Assembly (NCBI RefSeq): GCF_000281045.1
Contig: NW_008246070.1
Span: 781,375-845,374, forward strand
Origin: Saprolegnia diclina VS20
Taxonomy: Eukaryota; Oomycota; Saprolegniomycetes; Saprolegniales; Saprolegniaceae
Direction: 5' to 3'
Length of the DNA stretch: 64,000 nucleotides
Under the pieces are notes generated by a model, which was not told where the DNA came from, did not search any database, and was given only the letters and a program-made list of their open reading frames with translations. The position numbers were made by a program, and so were the translations under genes. This document shows, one piece after another, positions 21,358-44,569 of the stretch (position 1 is the first letter of the stretch; every line of letters starts with the position of its first letter).

Positions 21358-23127
21358 TTATACATGCTGGTCCGTGCCATAGGACGCCGAGACGCGGACG
21401 CGGAGGTTGACGGCCGTGGCGCCCCGCATCGGAGGCGTCGTTGGCGTCCAGCCGCTTACGATAGCTTCGATCTCCTGTAGGGACCGGCCACACGTCTCGG
21501 GCACACAAAAGAGCGTCAGGAGCAGCGCGAGGAAGTTCACGGCCGCCATGGCCACGACGCTGCCTTGAAACATCTGCACCGAGTTGGCGATGACGCTGGA
21601 GCGCAGACCATCGAGGACATAGGCCGTCACGAGAGCAGTGAGTGACGCAAGGAGCACGACCACGCTCATGCCTGCGATACGCCGGCGCGCCGGGAAAAGC
21701 TCACTTGCAAGGACGAGCGGCGTGACGCCAAGACCAATGTAGTGGCCTGCGGTCATGAGCAGCAGGAGCGCCGACCCCGGCTCCGTAACGTTGAGCGTGT
21801 CATCGGGCCCGGCTTGAATACGCAACCCGAGGAGAAGACAAGCCGTGAGGATCACGATGAAGGCGCCGACCTTGAGGCACCAGATGCGGCCTTGAGCATC
21901 GATGAGCACTGTGGCCGTGAGAACGCCGACAGCAGCAGCCCCCGTGGCTGCACAACTGAGCAGCATTTGGTGCAGGTCGTTGACGTTAAGCCCGATGCCG
22001 AGGACACCAAACGCGTAGGCGCGCGACGAGGTAGGGTACAACGTCGGTACAATCAGCGACGACGCAATCGACGAGAGGACAAAGAGCGCCGCGACGAGCG
22101 CGAGGGGCCGGCCAAAGCCGCGCTGGAGGCTCTTGGGACCCGCGTGGGCCGAGAGCACGTCCGCATGCAGGATCGAGTTGACGCGGACTTCAGCCCGGGA
22201 CTGCACAAGCGCGTCCGACTGCAAGAGCCGTGTGCAGACGTTGAAGGCCGTAACACGGTCGTTATGGCGTAGGAGGAGCCATGACGGCGAGTCGGGCACG
22301 AACTGCATGCAGATGAGGAGAAGGAGCCCGGGGATGACGCCGAGGGTCGCCATGATCTTCCACTCGCTCAAGTTGAAGCCGACGTAGATGCTGCTGAGGT
22401 AAATGAGCACTTGGCCCAAAATCAAATAGAGAAAGCGACCGACAAGTCCGAGAAATGTGCAGAGGCAGAGCACGCGGCCACGACTGTCGTCCTCTGCGAG
22501 TTCGCCGAGGAAGACAGGCACGACGATCGTAAAGATAGACACGGCCATACCAAGGCAATAACGTCCAATGAGTAGCGTGACTTGGCCAAAGGCCACGCCG
22601 ACAAAGAGCCATCCGAGCACATACGGGATCGCCGCGAGCTCGATCATGGTCGCGCGCCCGAGGTTGTCGGCGAGCTTGAACGTGCAGAGCGCCCCGAGGA
22701 GCATGCCAAGCGCGAGCATTTGCTCAAAGAAGAAGGCGGCGTGGTTCACACGGCCCTCAAACATGTCGACTTGAATGTTGTAGAGGCGCGTGGGCGACAG
22801 CGGGTATTGGTAAACCCATTCGTTGCAGACCCACGCGCTCGAGAGGATGACCACGAGCAAGTAGAAGTACGCGCTGTAGCGCACCGAGCTGGACTTGGTG
22901 TCGACGACGCGGGCGGGCTGCCTAGTATGGTCGTGAGTGGCTAACCTAGCAGCGTGCCCGTACCTCGTGTTGATGGGCGTCGTCTCAGTGGCGTCGTCAG
23001 TGTCTGAGCCGGCCGAGTACGAGCGCCGGGGCGGCGCGGACCGGATGTACGTGTGCGGCAGGAACGAGAAGTCGCTCCGGCTCGGGTTGCGCATCGCATG
23101 GAGCACCTGCTGCCACGACGTGCTCAT
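21358..23127 (-). CDS. MFS sugar-porter-family transporter
   Basis: About 575 residues; I prefer the ATG at 23127, though the frame is open a little further upstream. A 42-nt in-frame intron (about 22923-22964) is likely. Twelve hydrophobic segments are visible. Sugar-porter landmarks are present: NLGRATMIE between TM2 and TM3, the loop variant PDSPSWLLLR (usually PESPRWL), LIDAQGRIWCLK after TM8, ELFPARRRIAG before TM10, and PETCGRSLQEIEAI, the PETKGxxLEE signature. The N-terminal 90 residues are cytosolic and Ser-rich. This family carries hexoses, inositol or related solutes by proton symport or facilitated diffusion in the plasma or vacuolar membrane. The Arg-to-Ser change in the central loop signature is a mild oddity. 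Substrate cannot be predicted. Confidence 0.85.
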   Translation of the reverse strand: MSTSWQQVLHAMRNPSRSDFSFLPHTYIRSAPPRRSYSAGSDTDDATETTPINTRYGHAARLATHDHTRQPARVVDTKSSSVRYSAYFYLLVVILSSAWVCNEWVYQYPLSPTRLYNIQVDMFEGRVNHAAFFFEQMLALGMLLGALCTFKLADNLGRATMIELAAIPYVLGWLFVGVAFGQVTLLIGRYCLGMAVSIFTIVVPVFLGELAEDDSRGRVLCLCTFLGLVGRFLYLILGQVLIYLSSIYVGFNLSEWKIMATLGVIPGLLLLICMQFVPDSPSWLLLRHNDRVTAFNVCTRLLQSDALVQSRAEVRVNSILHADVLSAHAGPKSLQRGFGRPLALVAALFVLSSIASSLIVPTLYPTSSRAYAFGVLGIGLNVNDLHQMLLSCAATGAAAVGVLTATVLIDAQGRIWCLKVGAFIVILTACLLLGLRIQAGPDDTLNVTEPGSALLLLMTAGHYIGLGVTPLVLASELFPARRRIAGMSVVVLLASLTALVTAYVLDGLRSSVIANSVQMFQGSVVAMAAVNFLALLLTLFCVPETCGRSLQEIEAIVSGWTPTTPPMRGATAVNLRVRVSASYGTDQHV

Positions 23128-23564
23128 CGCCGCTCGCCGAGGAAGAGGCAGGATGAAAGCACGCCACGTGCTCGCCGATTGGCTTGTTATAACCAATCAA
23201 ATCGCTTTAAAGATGCTTGCAGTGGGCTTGCACAGCTGCATTTTAGCCAATGACTGGGCATCATCGGTGCCAACCCTATGCGTCGGCAGCCCCGCTACGA
23301 AGACCTGTCCTCGAGGACATGGTCACTTGAGGGCATTGAAGTTGCCAGCAGTTTCAGTATGCGTTCATCGTCAAACAACGAGCCTCGGAGCTCTCGGAGC
23401 CTCTGCATCTGAGCGCAGGGTGATATGTCTGTGACAGCCAGGCGTACTTACGAGAGCATCACACAGTATTACTGGATTTTATGATAAATACTGTGCTTCT
23501 TCATCGAACACTAATACGGTTTAATCTTGGGATCCGAAATAGCCTTACGGTATTTTCGGCATCG
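23128..23564. promoter_or_regulatory. divergent promoter region
   Basis: A 437-bp spacer between the start codons of the minus-strand transporter and the plus-strand LRR gene. The right half is AT-rich. No gene is seen in it; its regulatory role is inferred from head-to-head gene order. Confidence 0.5.
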
Positions 23565-24726
23565 ATGGCGTTCCAGCGGGACGTGCTGCCGCTGCAGCAA
23601 CTCGTGCTCAAGTACCTCTCCAAGCGGTATGCGCCCGAGATCATTAGCGACGCGAGCCTCGAGCGCGCGCACAAGATCGCGGACCCCGCGCGGACCAAGA
23701 CGCACAAGGCCAAGCAGGAGCTCATCCGCGCTGTGCTGCAGACCGGCCGCTTTGGCGACGAGACGCTCCCGACAAGCTTCTTCCATCCGAGCTTGACCAA
23801 GATCGAGATCAATGGCGCGCGCATCTCAACGCCGTTCATTGAGCGCATGGCGCGCGTCTGCACCAAGCTGCACGTGGTCAACTTTTCGGGCTGCTTCCGC
23901 CTCACCGACGCTTCCATGCGCGTGCTCCTCTCGCACTGCAGCGACATCAAGGAGCTCAACATTGAGAACTGCCGCAAGCTCACGGACGATACACTGCGCG
24001 CTCTCATTGAGATGTGCCCAAAGCTCCACAGCATTGACATTGGCGGCAACACCAACATGACGCTCGATGGCATCACCGCCTTCGTCGAGAAGCATCCGAA
24101 CCACTCCAAGTTTCTCAAACTGCACATCTCGGGCCACGCCGTGACCGACCAGTACTTATCCACGCCCTCCAAATGCACTGGCTTATACTCCCTCGTCGTA
24201 GCACGCTCAAGATCGTTGCCGCCAAGTGCAGAAAGCTGCAGAGCATCAGCGTCGGCTACTGCGGCGTCTCGGACGACGCGCTCATTGCGCTCCTCCAGCG
24301 AAGAGAGTCGCTCGTGAAGCTGCATTTGCACTGGAACACACGCATCACGTACCTTGCTACGATGGCCAGCCGCGTCTTACAATGCCGTAGGGACCGTCTT
24401 CTCGACCACCTCGCCCGGCACTGTGCCAACCTCCAGGAACTTGACATTTGCGGTGTCAAGACCGTGACCAACGACGTACACGCTTGTCGACCCAAAGCTC
24501 GTCTTGATGCGTAGTGCTGTGTAGGCCATTTACGCCTTTCTGCTCGCCAAGATGGACAACGACGGCCAGCGCGACGCCAAGCGCCTCAAGCGCGTCGACT
24601 TCAAGTACACCAAGTACGATGTAGTTGTTGTTGGTACCTATTTTGCTTATTGATGCGACTAGTGTCTCCAAGGAGGTGCTCGCCCACACCCACGAGATGT
24701 ACCCCGACCTCGAAGTCGTTTCGTAA
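23565..24726 (+). CDS. leucine-rich-repeat (AMN1/F-box-LRR type) protein
   Basis: About 320 residues in five exons; introns lie near 24151-24199, 24349-24400, 24476-24522 and 24620-24677. The last junction is uncertain and its acceptor probably ends CTCCAAG. Cysteine-containing LRRs of the AMN1/FBXL type repeat with the pattern L-x2-L-N/D-x2-x-C, for example [47 protein letters not shown] and [15 protein letters not shown]. An F-box is not obvious in the N-terminal [15 protein letters not shown], so it may be an LRR-only adaptor or scaffold. The stop codon is only 3 bases from the stop of the opposite-strand HECT gene, so the two 3' UTRs must overlap. Confidence 0.75.
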
Positions 24727-24729
24727 TCA

Positions 24730-36237
<11,508 letters not shown>

Positions 36238-36511
36238 CACGAGCTTGAGCTTTTGGCAAGAATGAGGCCGGCGACGTTTTTATTTATTAAAATTGGCACT
36301 TGATATCTGCGTTTTTATAGTCGGATCCGCGCAATCGAATACGAGAGGACCTGGGTGGGCGCCCTCTGCCCACGCTACACGCGCTATGCGCGAGGAGGGC
36401 GCTGTCGCCGTCGCAACGTGCGCGTGAGTGGAAGCGCCTGCGGAGTCGCCATCTAAAATACGGAATTATAGTGTATTTTACGGCAATTTATGGGATTTTC
36501 GAATGGCACTG
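36238..36511. other. spacer between two minus-strand genes
   Basis: 274 bp holding the HECT promoter and the ABC transporter 3' flank. The region near 36455-36500 is AT-rich. No gene seen. Confidence 0.5.
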
Positions 36512-39500
36512 TCACGTCGCCGGTTGTGGAACAGGAAGGAGGTCCGTCGGCGAACCCACAGCGACAACGTCACCGCCGTCCATGAGCACGACGCGGTCGC
36601 AGCGCAGCGCTACCTCTCTGTGCTGCGTCATGACGAGAACGGTGGCGCTAGCGAAGCTCTCGGCGAGCACCCTCTGGAGCGTGGCCTCGACCTCTGGCGA
36701 CGCCTCGTCGACCACAAGGATCTTGGCCTGGCGCAAGATGGCACGTGCAAGGCAGAGCAATTGCCGATCGCCAAGCGAGAAGACGTGGTCGCCGTCCATC
36801 GGCGTATCGAGGCCAACGCTTCGAACAGCGCCGGCTAACGACACGCGCTCCAGGGCGGCCCAAACCACCGTGTCGTCGAGGTAGAGGCTGTCAGGATCGA
36901 GGAACCCGCGCACCGTTGCATGCAGCCACGTCGGGTACTGAGGCACGATGGCCAAGGACCTTCGCAGCGATATGACATCCACATCGGCCACGTCAACGTC
37001 GTCGATCAAGACGCGGCCGTCGACGAGTGCATAGAGGCGGAAGAGGACAAACGCGATGCACGACTTGCCAGCGCCGGGACGCCCGAAGAACGCAATTTTT
37101 TCACCGCCAGCAATAACCAGCGAGACGTCGCTGAGAACGTTCGGGTCGTTGGGCTTGTACGCGAGGGCCACGTGGTCGAATGTGATGCGGCCGTTGGGGA
37201 ACGAATAGGTCGTCGCAGCATCCGCGGGCGATTCGTCTTCGAGCTGCGCTGCGAGGAGAAGCCGGTCGGGCGCGCTCATCCACGTTTCAAGGGCCGCTAG
37301 CATGTGCACCATGCAGTCCAAGTGCACGGGCAGCGCGAGACTATAAGTAATGAGGAGGCCGATGACCGGTGGGCTGTACTGGCCGCGAACGAGCAGGGCA
37401 CCGAGGAGCAGTGTCGCTTGGAGCCCGGCCGCGAGCAGCTGCAAGTGCAACGACGTCCGAGCATGAACCGCGGTCGCCGCAAAACGGGCTTGGGCAAATG
37501 CCTCGATCTTCTCGTGGTGGAGGTGATAGAACCGCAAAAGCTGCTTGTTGCCGAACGCTCGAATCGTGACGCTGCCTTCGACGGACGCAGCGACAAGCGT
37601 GCTCAGCGGCGCCTGTGTCAGCTGCATCAATCGCTGGAGCTCCCGCACGGGTAAGATCGCGTCGCGCGCGATTTGCCAGAGAGCAATGGCCCACGGCAGG
37701 AGGAGGACGCCGAGCACTTGGAGCAGCGCCGTCGCCGTCAAAAGCGTCCCGCAGAGCGTCGAGGTAAACACGAGGATGGGCGAGAGCGCATACAGCATAT
37801 GGACATCGCAAATGTACACGTCGTCACGGAACCGAGTCAGGAGGCGACGAAGCGGGTACGTGTCAAAGAAGGCCAAGGGCGCCCGCAAAACGCGGTGCAG
37901 AAGGTGCTGAAAGAGGCGTGTGGCGGCGGCGCGCGCCAGCACGAGAACGAGGTAGGCTTGGGCACTCACGCAGCACACGCTTGTGAGCAAAAGGCCGCTG
38001 TAGACGACCACTCGTAGCTCGAGCCCGCCGAGTTTGTCACTCAAAGTGTTTAGCTGCCGTGGTAGCCATGTGTCGTCGCCATTGAACGGCAAGGCCACTT
38101 GGGTGAGCCAGAGGTCACTGGCGACGCGGAAGAGCTGCACAAGCAGCACGCATCCGAGCAGCGCGAGGCCTGTGCCGCGCCGGTGGCGCCAATCCACGTA
38201 CGCCGCTACGACCGATGACGGCACGCGCCGGTGGGGGCTCCGCAGTCCGTCGTCTTCACTGGATAGCACGAGGCTACGGCGCACCTGCGTCGCTTCGTCA
38301 ATGTGGGCGACGCGTTTTTCCTTGGGCGTAAAGACGTAGGCCGCGGACGTGGCTGCGATCGGCGTCAGCTCGACTTGCGGCACGAGCAGCGGTGGTGACG
38401 CCATCGGGCCCGACGGGACTCGCCGCGGCGGCGTCGGTAGTGGCGGCGACGACACAACGTCCAAGTTGGTGTGGTCTTTCTGGCTCTTCTTGCGCCGAAT
38501 CGGTGACTTGGGTAGCTTTTCACGGGTGGAGTTGAGTGCGCTCGTGACGCTACCGTCGTCATCGACACAAATGGTGGCATCAATGTACTTGGAGCCAATG
38601 ATCTCGGGGTCGTTCGAGACCAGAAGAAGCGTCTTGTGCAGAAGGACACCGAGAAAGCAATGTCGAAAGATGTGGCCTGCCACGTTGGCGTCCATGGCCG
38701 CGAGGACACTGTCGACGACGTAGATGTCGGCGTCGCTGTAGCACGCGCGGGCGAGGCTGATGCGCGCCTCCTGGGCTGGCGAGAGCACGACCGTCTTGGC
38801 GCTGGGTCCTTGCAGCACGGGCTCGGTGCGATCGCCGAGCGGAAAGGTCAAAAAATCCATATTGAGCGCGCACGCGTCGATGACGCGCTGGTACTTGACA
38901 CGATCGTACGCCTTGCCGAAAAGGATGTTGTCGCGGATGCTCAGAAGGCGCTGGACCCACGGCTTTTGGGCGACGTAGCCAATCGAGCCACCGAGAAACA
39001 CCGTTCCCGACGCCTTGTGCATCTCGCCCAAGATCGCCGCGCAGAGCGATGACGTGCCCCGTGCTCCGTGGACTACGACAAAGTCGCCGCGCGTGACGCG
39101 GAGCCGGACCTTGCTCAAGACACTGGGCGCATCGCGGTGCCAATGAAATGTGCCGTCGTGAATCGCAATGACCGTGTGATCTCGTGCGTACTTGGCCGCG
39201 TTGCGATCGGCCACCGTGACGACGTTCGTGTCGTCGACTTGCTCGACGAGCAGCACCGACTGCATGCTCTGGAGCGCGCGCCAGGCGAGGAGAATGGCCT
39301 GTACCGTCTCGAGGAAGAGTGCGCACGGTGCCTGCAAAAGATGCACGAGCGCCAGTGTCGGAAAGACCAGCGTCGCAGGCCAGTGGCCCGGCGAGAGGAT
39401 CGAATGCGCGACAAAGATCGCCAGGACGATCAAGGCCGGGGCACAGGCCCTATGTATACATCACCGCCGTCAACACATACACACAAAGGCCAACGGACGT

Positions 39501-40467
39501 ACAAGAGGGTACTCGAAAGCCAGAGAAACCGCAGATGCCGCCCGAGCGCGGTTTCTTCGGCGTCGCGAAGACGCAGCACGGCTCGCTCGCACGCATGTTC
39601 CCAGCCATTCCACTTGACCATTTCCATGTTGGAGAGGACCTTGTGGAGCTCTTTCATGCGAGCGTTGATGTGCTGCGAGTGCACCGCGCTGTGGGCCGAC
39701 GCATTATAACACGCTGTCACAAGGCCGTGGAGCAGAAGCAATGCGCACGCGACAGCCATGCCAGCATACAGCGCCGATCCCATCGTATAGTAGAGCAGAC
39801 CCATGCCCACAGTAAGGTGAAGTGGCAGCAGCCAGAGCCGGTGCACGAGCAAGGCGATGTCTGCAACTTGCATCACTTCGGTCGAGAACGTCGTTGGGCT
39901 CAGCTCCTGCGCCCAGACAACGTAGCTCGAGTGCATTCCGAGCGCCTTCTCAAAGAGCATGTGCCGGAGCGCCGATGTCAAGTGGATGCCGACGACCGCG
40001 TTTTGAAACACCACGTGCGCCCGCGCAAACGCTTTGACAATGTACGCGAGCACGAGGCTGGCGCCATAGAGCAGTAGTGTCTGCATCTCGTACGGTGCTG
40101 CCAGCGTGCGTAGAATGAGGTAGAGCAGCACGGGCGGCGCGAGGTCCGCAACCATCGCGAGCAGCTTGAGCGCGCCAATCAACGCAAAGCGCTTGCCAAA
40201 GACGGCAAAGAACGCTCTCACAATGCTCTGGCCATGCACGTGGTACTCGGCGTCAAAGTTGGCGGCCGCCGTGTGCACCTTGCTGGACGCTTGCAGCGGC
40301 CACAAGTCTGCGGGTTCGAGCGGGCGATTGTTGGCGAGTGGCACGAGCGGAGCTGCCCAAGAGAAGAGCAGCTTCGCCGCCCAGTTGGCAGCCTCCAGCG
40401 GGTGCGTTGTCGTCGCCTTCTCGGCGTCGGCAAAGGTCTGGTACTTGGTCGACTGGTGCCCGAGCAT
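36512..40467 (-). CDS. ABCC/MRP-type ABC exporter with degenerate first nucleotide-binding domain
   Basis: About 1,300 residues, one intron (about 39441-39493). The first in-frame ATG is at 40467. Order: short N-terminus (LFSWAAPLV, typical of ABCC), TMD1, NBD1, a linker of about 130 residues, TMD2, NBD2; there is no TMD0. NBD1 is abnormal: the Walker A loop reads GARGTSSL without the Lys, the signature reads LSPAQEAR instead of LSGGQ, and Walker B reads IYVVDSVLAAMDA. NBD2 keeps Walker A (GRPGAGKS), a signature-like FSLGDRQLLCLARA and Walker B with Glu (ILVVDEAS). However, its D-loop is EVEA and the switch His is displaced (MTQHRE). Full-length frames suggest a functional but strongly asymmetric transporter, or a non-transporting regulator. 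It lies in a membrane, and exported substrates are unknown. Confidence 0.85.
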
Positions 40468-40622
40468 TCCAAAACTGCGACTCCACAAGCACTGACAAAG
40501 CGTCGCGCCAAAATTCGAGCATGTGTGAAATTTGCCGACAGCATTTTTTGCATTTTTCACGCGTGAAGAATACGTGGCGGTTGCGCAGACGTCGTATTTC
40601 TAATTTGGTCATCAGTTGCACC
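40468..40622. promoter_or_regulatory. short divergent promoter
   Basis: 155 bp between the start codons of the ABCC transporter (minus) and DRC5 (plus). The head-to-head arrangement implies shared or overlapping promoters. No motif is recognised beyond an AT-rich tract near 40540. Confidence 0.5.
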
Positions 40623-42036
40623 ATGCTGGCGACGACAAGCGTCGGGTCCACCACAGCCGTGTGCTCGCTCTCAGACCAGGTCAAGAAGTACAAGGCGCGG
40701 TCGATCACAGAGGACCACTACCATCATCATCTGCAGCATGTTGACAGCAGCAACAACAAGCAAGGCAAGCCGCGCCGCGTCCTCGACAGCCTCGTCATCC
40801 TCTGCGTCAAGGTGCTCACGGCGCAGTTCAGCACCAAGGCAAATCCGATGCAAGGCATTCCTGCCAAGTTCCTGCCCGAAGTGACGCAGCGCCTGCCAAT
40901 GGACCTGCCGCTCACGGCAACGGCGCCTCATATCCACGATGAGAATTTTTGGAAGCGCTGCTGCTTGCACCATCCGGGCTGGACCAACCTCCAGATTTCG
41001 CTGCATGGCTTGACGTGGAAGCAACTCTACATGGGTGCGTCACCGTATCAGGCTCGATCGCTGCCTTACTATGCACTCTAGAGCGCACGATCCAAGAGAC
41101 GCTCGAAGGCTTTGACCCGACGGACGCCTCTACAACGTACGCCGATCTGCTCCAGACGATCAGAGCGTGTGCGCCATACATCTTTTCGCTTGAGATTGAC
41201 CAGCTCCTCTCGCACATTGACGTCCACGAGGTTTTTCAGTGCCTCCCGAACCTCACCAAGCTCAAGCTCTCGTACGGCGTCAAGCAGATCGGAATGAAGT
41301 ACGAGCGCATGCTCTTTGGCATGAAGATCTCGGACGCGACTGCGCTCTCGCATGCGATCAAGGCGACGATCACGCTCTCGACGCTGCTGTTGCCGAGCAA
41401 CCTCCTGGACGACGACCTCCTGCGCATGCTCATGACGGGTCTCATCAAGAACGCGACAATCACGACGCTCGACCTCTCGCACAATAAGCTCACCAACCAC
41501 GGCGCGAGACTTCTCGCCAAGCTCCTCGTGCCCACTTCGGTACGCTATATCGCTCGGTGCGCGTTTCTTACATGTATAGTGGCTAGGTCATCTCGAGCTT
41601 GAACTTGTGCGACAACCAGATCCACGCCGAGGGCGGGCGGTACCTCGCGCGCGGCCTCAAGTGCAACACGAGTCTCGTCGAGCTCAATTTGCGCCTGAAC
41701 CGGCTCACGGACGAAGGCGGGAAGCTGCTTCTCGAAGGGCTCGTGGGCCACCGGTCGCTCACGATGTTGAACTTGAGCAACAACGCACTCGGGCGTGAGA
41801 CCGCCGAAGCGCTCTGCGGCCTCCTCTTGGACCCCGAGTGTCCGCTCACGATCATCGACCTCAGTGGCAACAGCATGACCGAAGGCGACGCGACTGCGCT
41901 GCACGAAGGGCTCGAGCGCAACCTCAAGGTCGTGACGCTCGACTTGCGCCAGAACGAGATTCCGAAAGACGCAACTGTCCTTGCGCACATTGCGCAGATC
42001 ATCCGTCGCAACGAGCTCGACGGGCGTCATGCATGA
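40623..42036 (+). CDS. DRC5: dynein regulatory complex subunit 5 (TCTE1), flagellar LRR protein
   Basis: About 437 residues in three exons; introns lie near 41034-41081 and 41540-41586. The protein aligns colinearly with animal TCTE1/DRC5. The diagnostic segment LKLSYGVKQIGMKYERMLFG is followed by DATALSHAIKATITLSTLLL, then RNI-type leucine-rich repeats (TTLDLSHNKLTNHGA, SSLNLCDNQIHAEG, LVELNLRLNRLTDEGG, LTMLNLSNNALG, LTIIDLSGNSMTEGD, VVTLDLRQNEIP). DRC5 is part of the nexin-dynein regulatory complex that links outer doublets and controls bend formation in motile axonemes. Its presence indicates a flagellate stage, as in oomycete zoospores. Residues before 90 are poorly conserved, with a His-rich patch (HYHHHLQH). 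Confidence 0.88.
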
Positions 42037-42111
42037 GGCTCCGATCTCGCAGTACCCAAGGAAACCATAAATTGAAAGAAAAATCGCCGACGCAAAAATG
42101 GAGCCTAACAG

Positions 42112-43348
42112 CTACACGCTCTCGTGGTGGTCATCGAGGTGCTCGTGGCTCTCGGACACGATGTGGATGCGCCAGCCGACTGGCGACGCGGGCACGATGC
42201 GGACGTGGAAGGGGCACGTGGCGTCCTCGGTGCAGACCACTGCGAGCACGCTCCGGCCGTGGACGTCCTGGAAGAGACGGTTGGTCGCCACCATAACGTT
42301 TTGTGCGGCGCACCACTGCAAGACGGCGCCGAGACACTCGGCCTTGCTCGGATACGGTCCGAGCGGAACGGCGACGGCGTGGTTGTGCACGAGGTTGCCA
42401 GGGTACAGCCGCCATTGCTCGTCGTTGGCACTGTAATGGACAAAGACAAACCACGCGCAGTTGCACTGGCACGACAGCATGTAGCTCGTTCCAGTCGACG
42501 CTGCGGGGTTGAAGACGACCGCAAAGCCGCGCTGTCGGCACCAGTCGTCGATCTCGGTCTCGGCAACGAGCGGGTTCGCCCACGGGCCCCGCGGCATGGA
42601 GCTGTAGAACGAGTAGATGGGCTGTGCATTCGGGTAAAGAACGTGGTGGTTGTGCTGCGACAACGATCGCACAATGCGCCAGCGCCGGGACGCACAGTCG
42701 ACTTTCATCTCGATGGTCCACGGGCAGTGCGTCGAGGCAATGCCGCCAAGACCGACCAAAAATGGGGCTTGGCGCGTGCAGCACTGGAACGTGGTTCCCA
42801 CGTGCACCTCGGCCATATATTGCTTCCCGACAGCCGTGGCACCGACGCCGTTTGCGATGAGGAACGAGTTGAGCGTCGCCATGCATTCGTCGTGGTCGAC
42901 AAACGTCATGTCGAAGATCGAGACGTAGGATCGCTCCTTCCACGCGTCCGTCGTCTTGAACTTCTTGGACGGAGCCCGAGGGTAGTCCATGACGGATTGC
43001 GCTGCGATTGGAACCTACGTGTTGCAGTCGATCATGCATGACCCAACAGGACGATGCTACCACAAGGGGCTCGATCTTGACATCGGGTTTCGCGTTGCCA
43101 TCGACAGTCCGCTTCTTGCTCTTGCCGCTGCTGGTGGTACTGCTAGGTCGTTCGCTAGCGGGGCTCTATGGACAGCCGTCATTAGAGCGTACAGGACGGG
43201 GAATGGCCCGGACATGCGCTGTCGGCTGGGGCGGTAGCACCTGGAGCGCCTGCCGGCGGCTCGAGGCCGTCGCCTTCGGTCCGATGGGGATCATCGCGTG
43301 CATCGCCCGCGCTTCCGGTGGGCAGTTCTCCTTGTCCTGTGTGTCCAT
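42112..43348 (-). CDS. protein with three CxxxxC...HxH zinc-like modules (FAR1/WRKY-GCM1-like), no transposase domain
   Basis: The main exon (42112 to about 43015) encodes three successive modules of the form C-x4-C-P/A-F/W ... W-R-x-I ... H-x-H. They end SLSQHNHH, NLVHNHA and SESHEHL, with Cys pairs STHC, CQCNCAWF and CTEDATCPF. This spacing resembles the FAR1/MuDR-type and WRKY-GCM1 zinc folds found in MULE transposases and in domesticated transcription factors. Reading upstream, a 46-nt phase-0 intron (about 43016-43061) joins a basic exon (GKSKKRTVDGNAKPDVKIEP). A further upstream exon starting MDTQDKENCPP at 43348 is likely, but its donor is unclear. No catalytic DDE domain is visible, so this may be an exapted DNA-binding protein. 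Boundaries upstream of 43061 are tentative. Confidence 0.55.
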
Positions 43349-43952
43349 GCTTGCAGTGGTGTCGGCCCGGAAGATCGCAAAATGGCCGGCTGCCAAAGAT
43401 CGGCACTCCAGTATTTGATATTCGAAGTATTTGATTTCAGAGGTTTCTCGGTTTTCCCGCCAAGACCGATCGACAATCTCTCGTATCTTCCGATCTAAAG
43501 GTCGCCCACGCATGAATAGGACTCGCAATCAAGCGCTATGATGCGATATTGATAATCAATGGACCAGGGCTGTAGGGTAGTAATATTACTAGGGTGGAGG
43601 TGATACACGGAAAATGTGCGAACGAAAATGGTAGTGGGCCAGGACGGGCGGCGCTGTGTCGTTACAATGAGTCCATTCAGATGTGAACTACGCGGAAATG
43701 GTTGTCGTGGTGCACATATTACGTCCAGCGTCCTGCGACTGAACGACTACGGCAAGGCTTGCGATACTAAAGTTACTGAATTATAGTTGCTGTTGACAAG
43801 ATTGTCCCTTCGCAGTCAGAAAGAATGCAAGTGCGTAATGAACACCTATTACCGCTGTACTCGTACGAAGCGGTGGGTTGATGCCTGGAGGGAGGCTCTG
43901 AGCATTGAATTGTTTGGACATTTTCTATTGTCGACAGAATGTGCTTGTCGTT
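43349..43952. other. intergenic, no gene seen
   Basis: About 600 bp without a credible ORF or RNA gene. It borders the fold-back element. Confidence 0.5.
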
Positions 43953-44545
43953 CCGATTTTATCCGGACGGTGTTATCCGGATAGGATGAGGGCAAGCCGC
44001 TCACTCAGCGAGGTGGATCGACCATTGATGTTTTTGACAGAGTTTCGTGTTTCGTTCGATATGCATAGCGCTCGACACAGGGAGTTCAAAACCAAAGAAT
44101 GGTCCTCGTAGCGTACCTACAGCGTGCGCTATGCGCCTTCAAGTTGTTGTGAACGGATACTTAGCGAAGTATCAATGTATCAGTCGGGATGGAACTTTCC
44201 GTGCGCAGCTCACTCGGAACGACCAAGTGCTCGTACCAACTCCCACGCATTCAGGCGTAGCGCTACGTATGCGAAGTCTTTGTGTCATAATAAAGATAAC
44301 GCGGAACACGTTCATCTATATATATATATCAATGTATCAATATATCCTTCTCTTACAACCAGCACAGCGCACGCTGTAGGTACACTACGAGCACCATTCT
44401 TTGGTTTTTGAACTCCGTGCGTCAAGCGCTATGCATATCGAACGAAACACGAGACTCTGTCAAAAACATCAAAGGTCGACCCATCTCGCTGAGTGAGCGG
44501 CTTGCCCTCGTCTTGTCCGGATAATATTGTCTATATAAAGTCGGG
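43953..44545. mobile_element. fold-back (hairpin) element, copy A
   Basis: The arms at about 43953-44150 and 44350-44545 are inverted copies of each other. They share CTCACTCAGCGAG, GATGTTTTTGACAGAG, TTCGTTCGATATGCATAGCG, CCAAAGAATGG and CTACAGCGTGCGCT in opposite orientation. The ends carry CCGATTTTATCCGG and its partner CCGGATAATATT...AAGTCGGG. The roughly 200-bp spacer contains GATAC-type short repeats. No transposase is encoded, so it fits a non-autonomous fold-back or MITE-like element. A related copy lies at 57175-57614. Target-site duplications could not be identified by eye. Confidence 0.75.
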
Positions 44546-44569
44546 CTTGTCAGGAGACGCAAAGATGTG

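Noticed and set aside
42124-43041. 305-codon plus-strand ORF opposite the triple-zinc gene
   Set aside because: Low-complexity Val/Arg/Asp composition typical of an antisense frame, with no motif.
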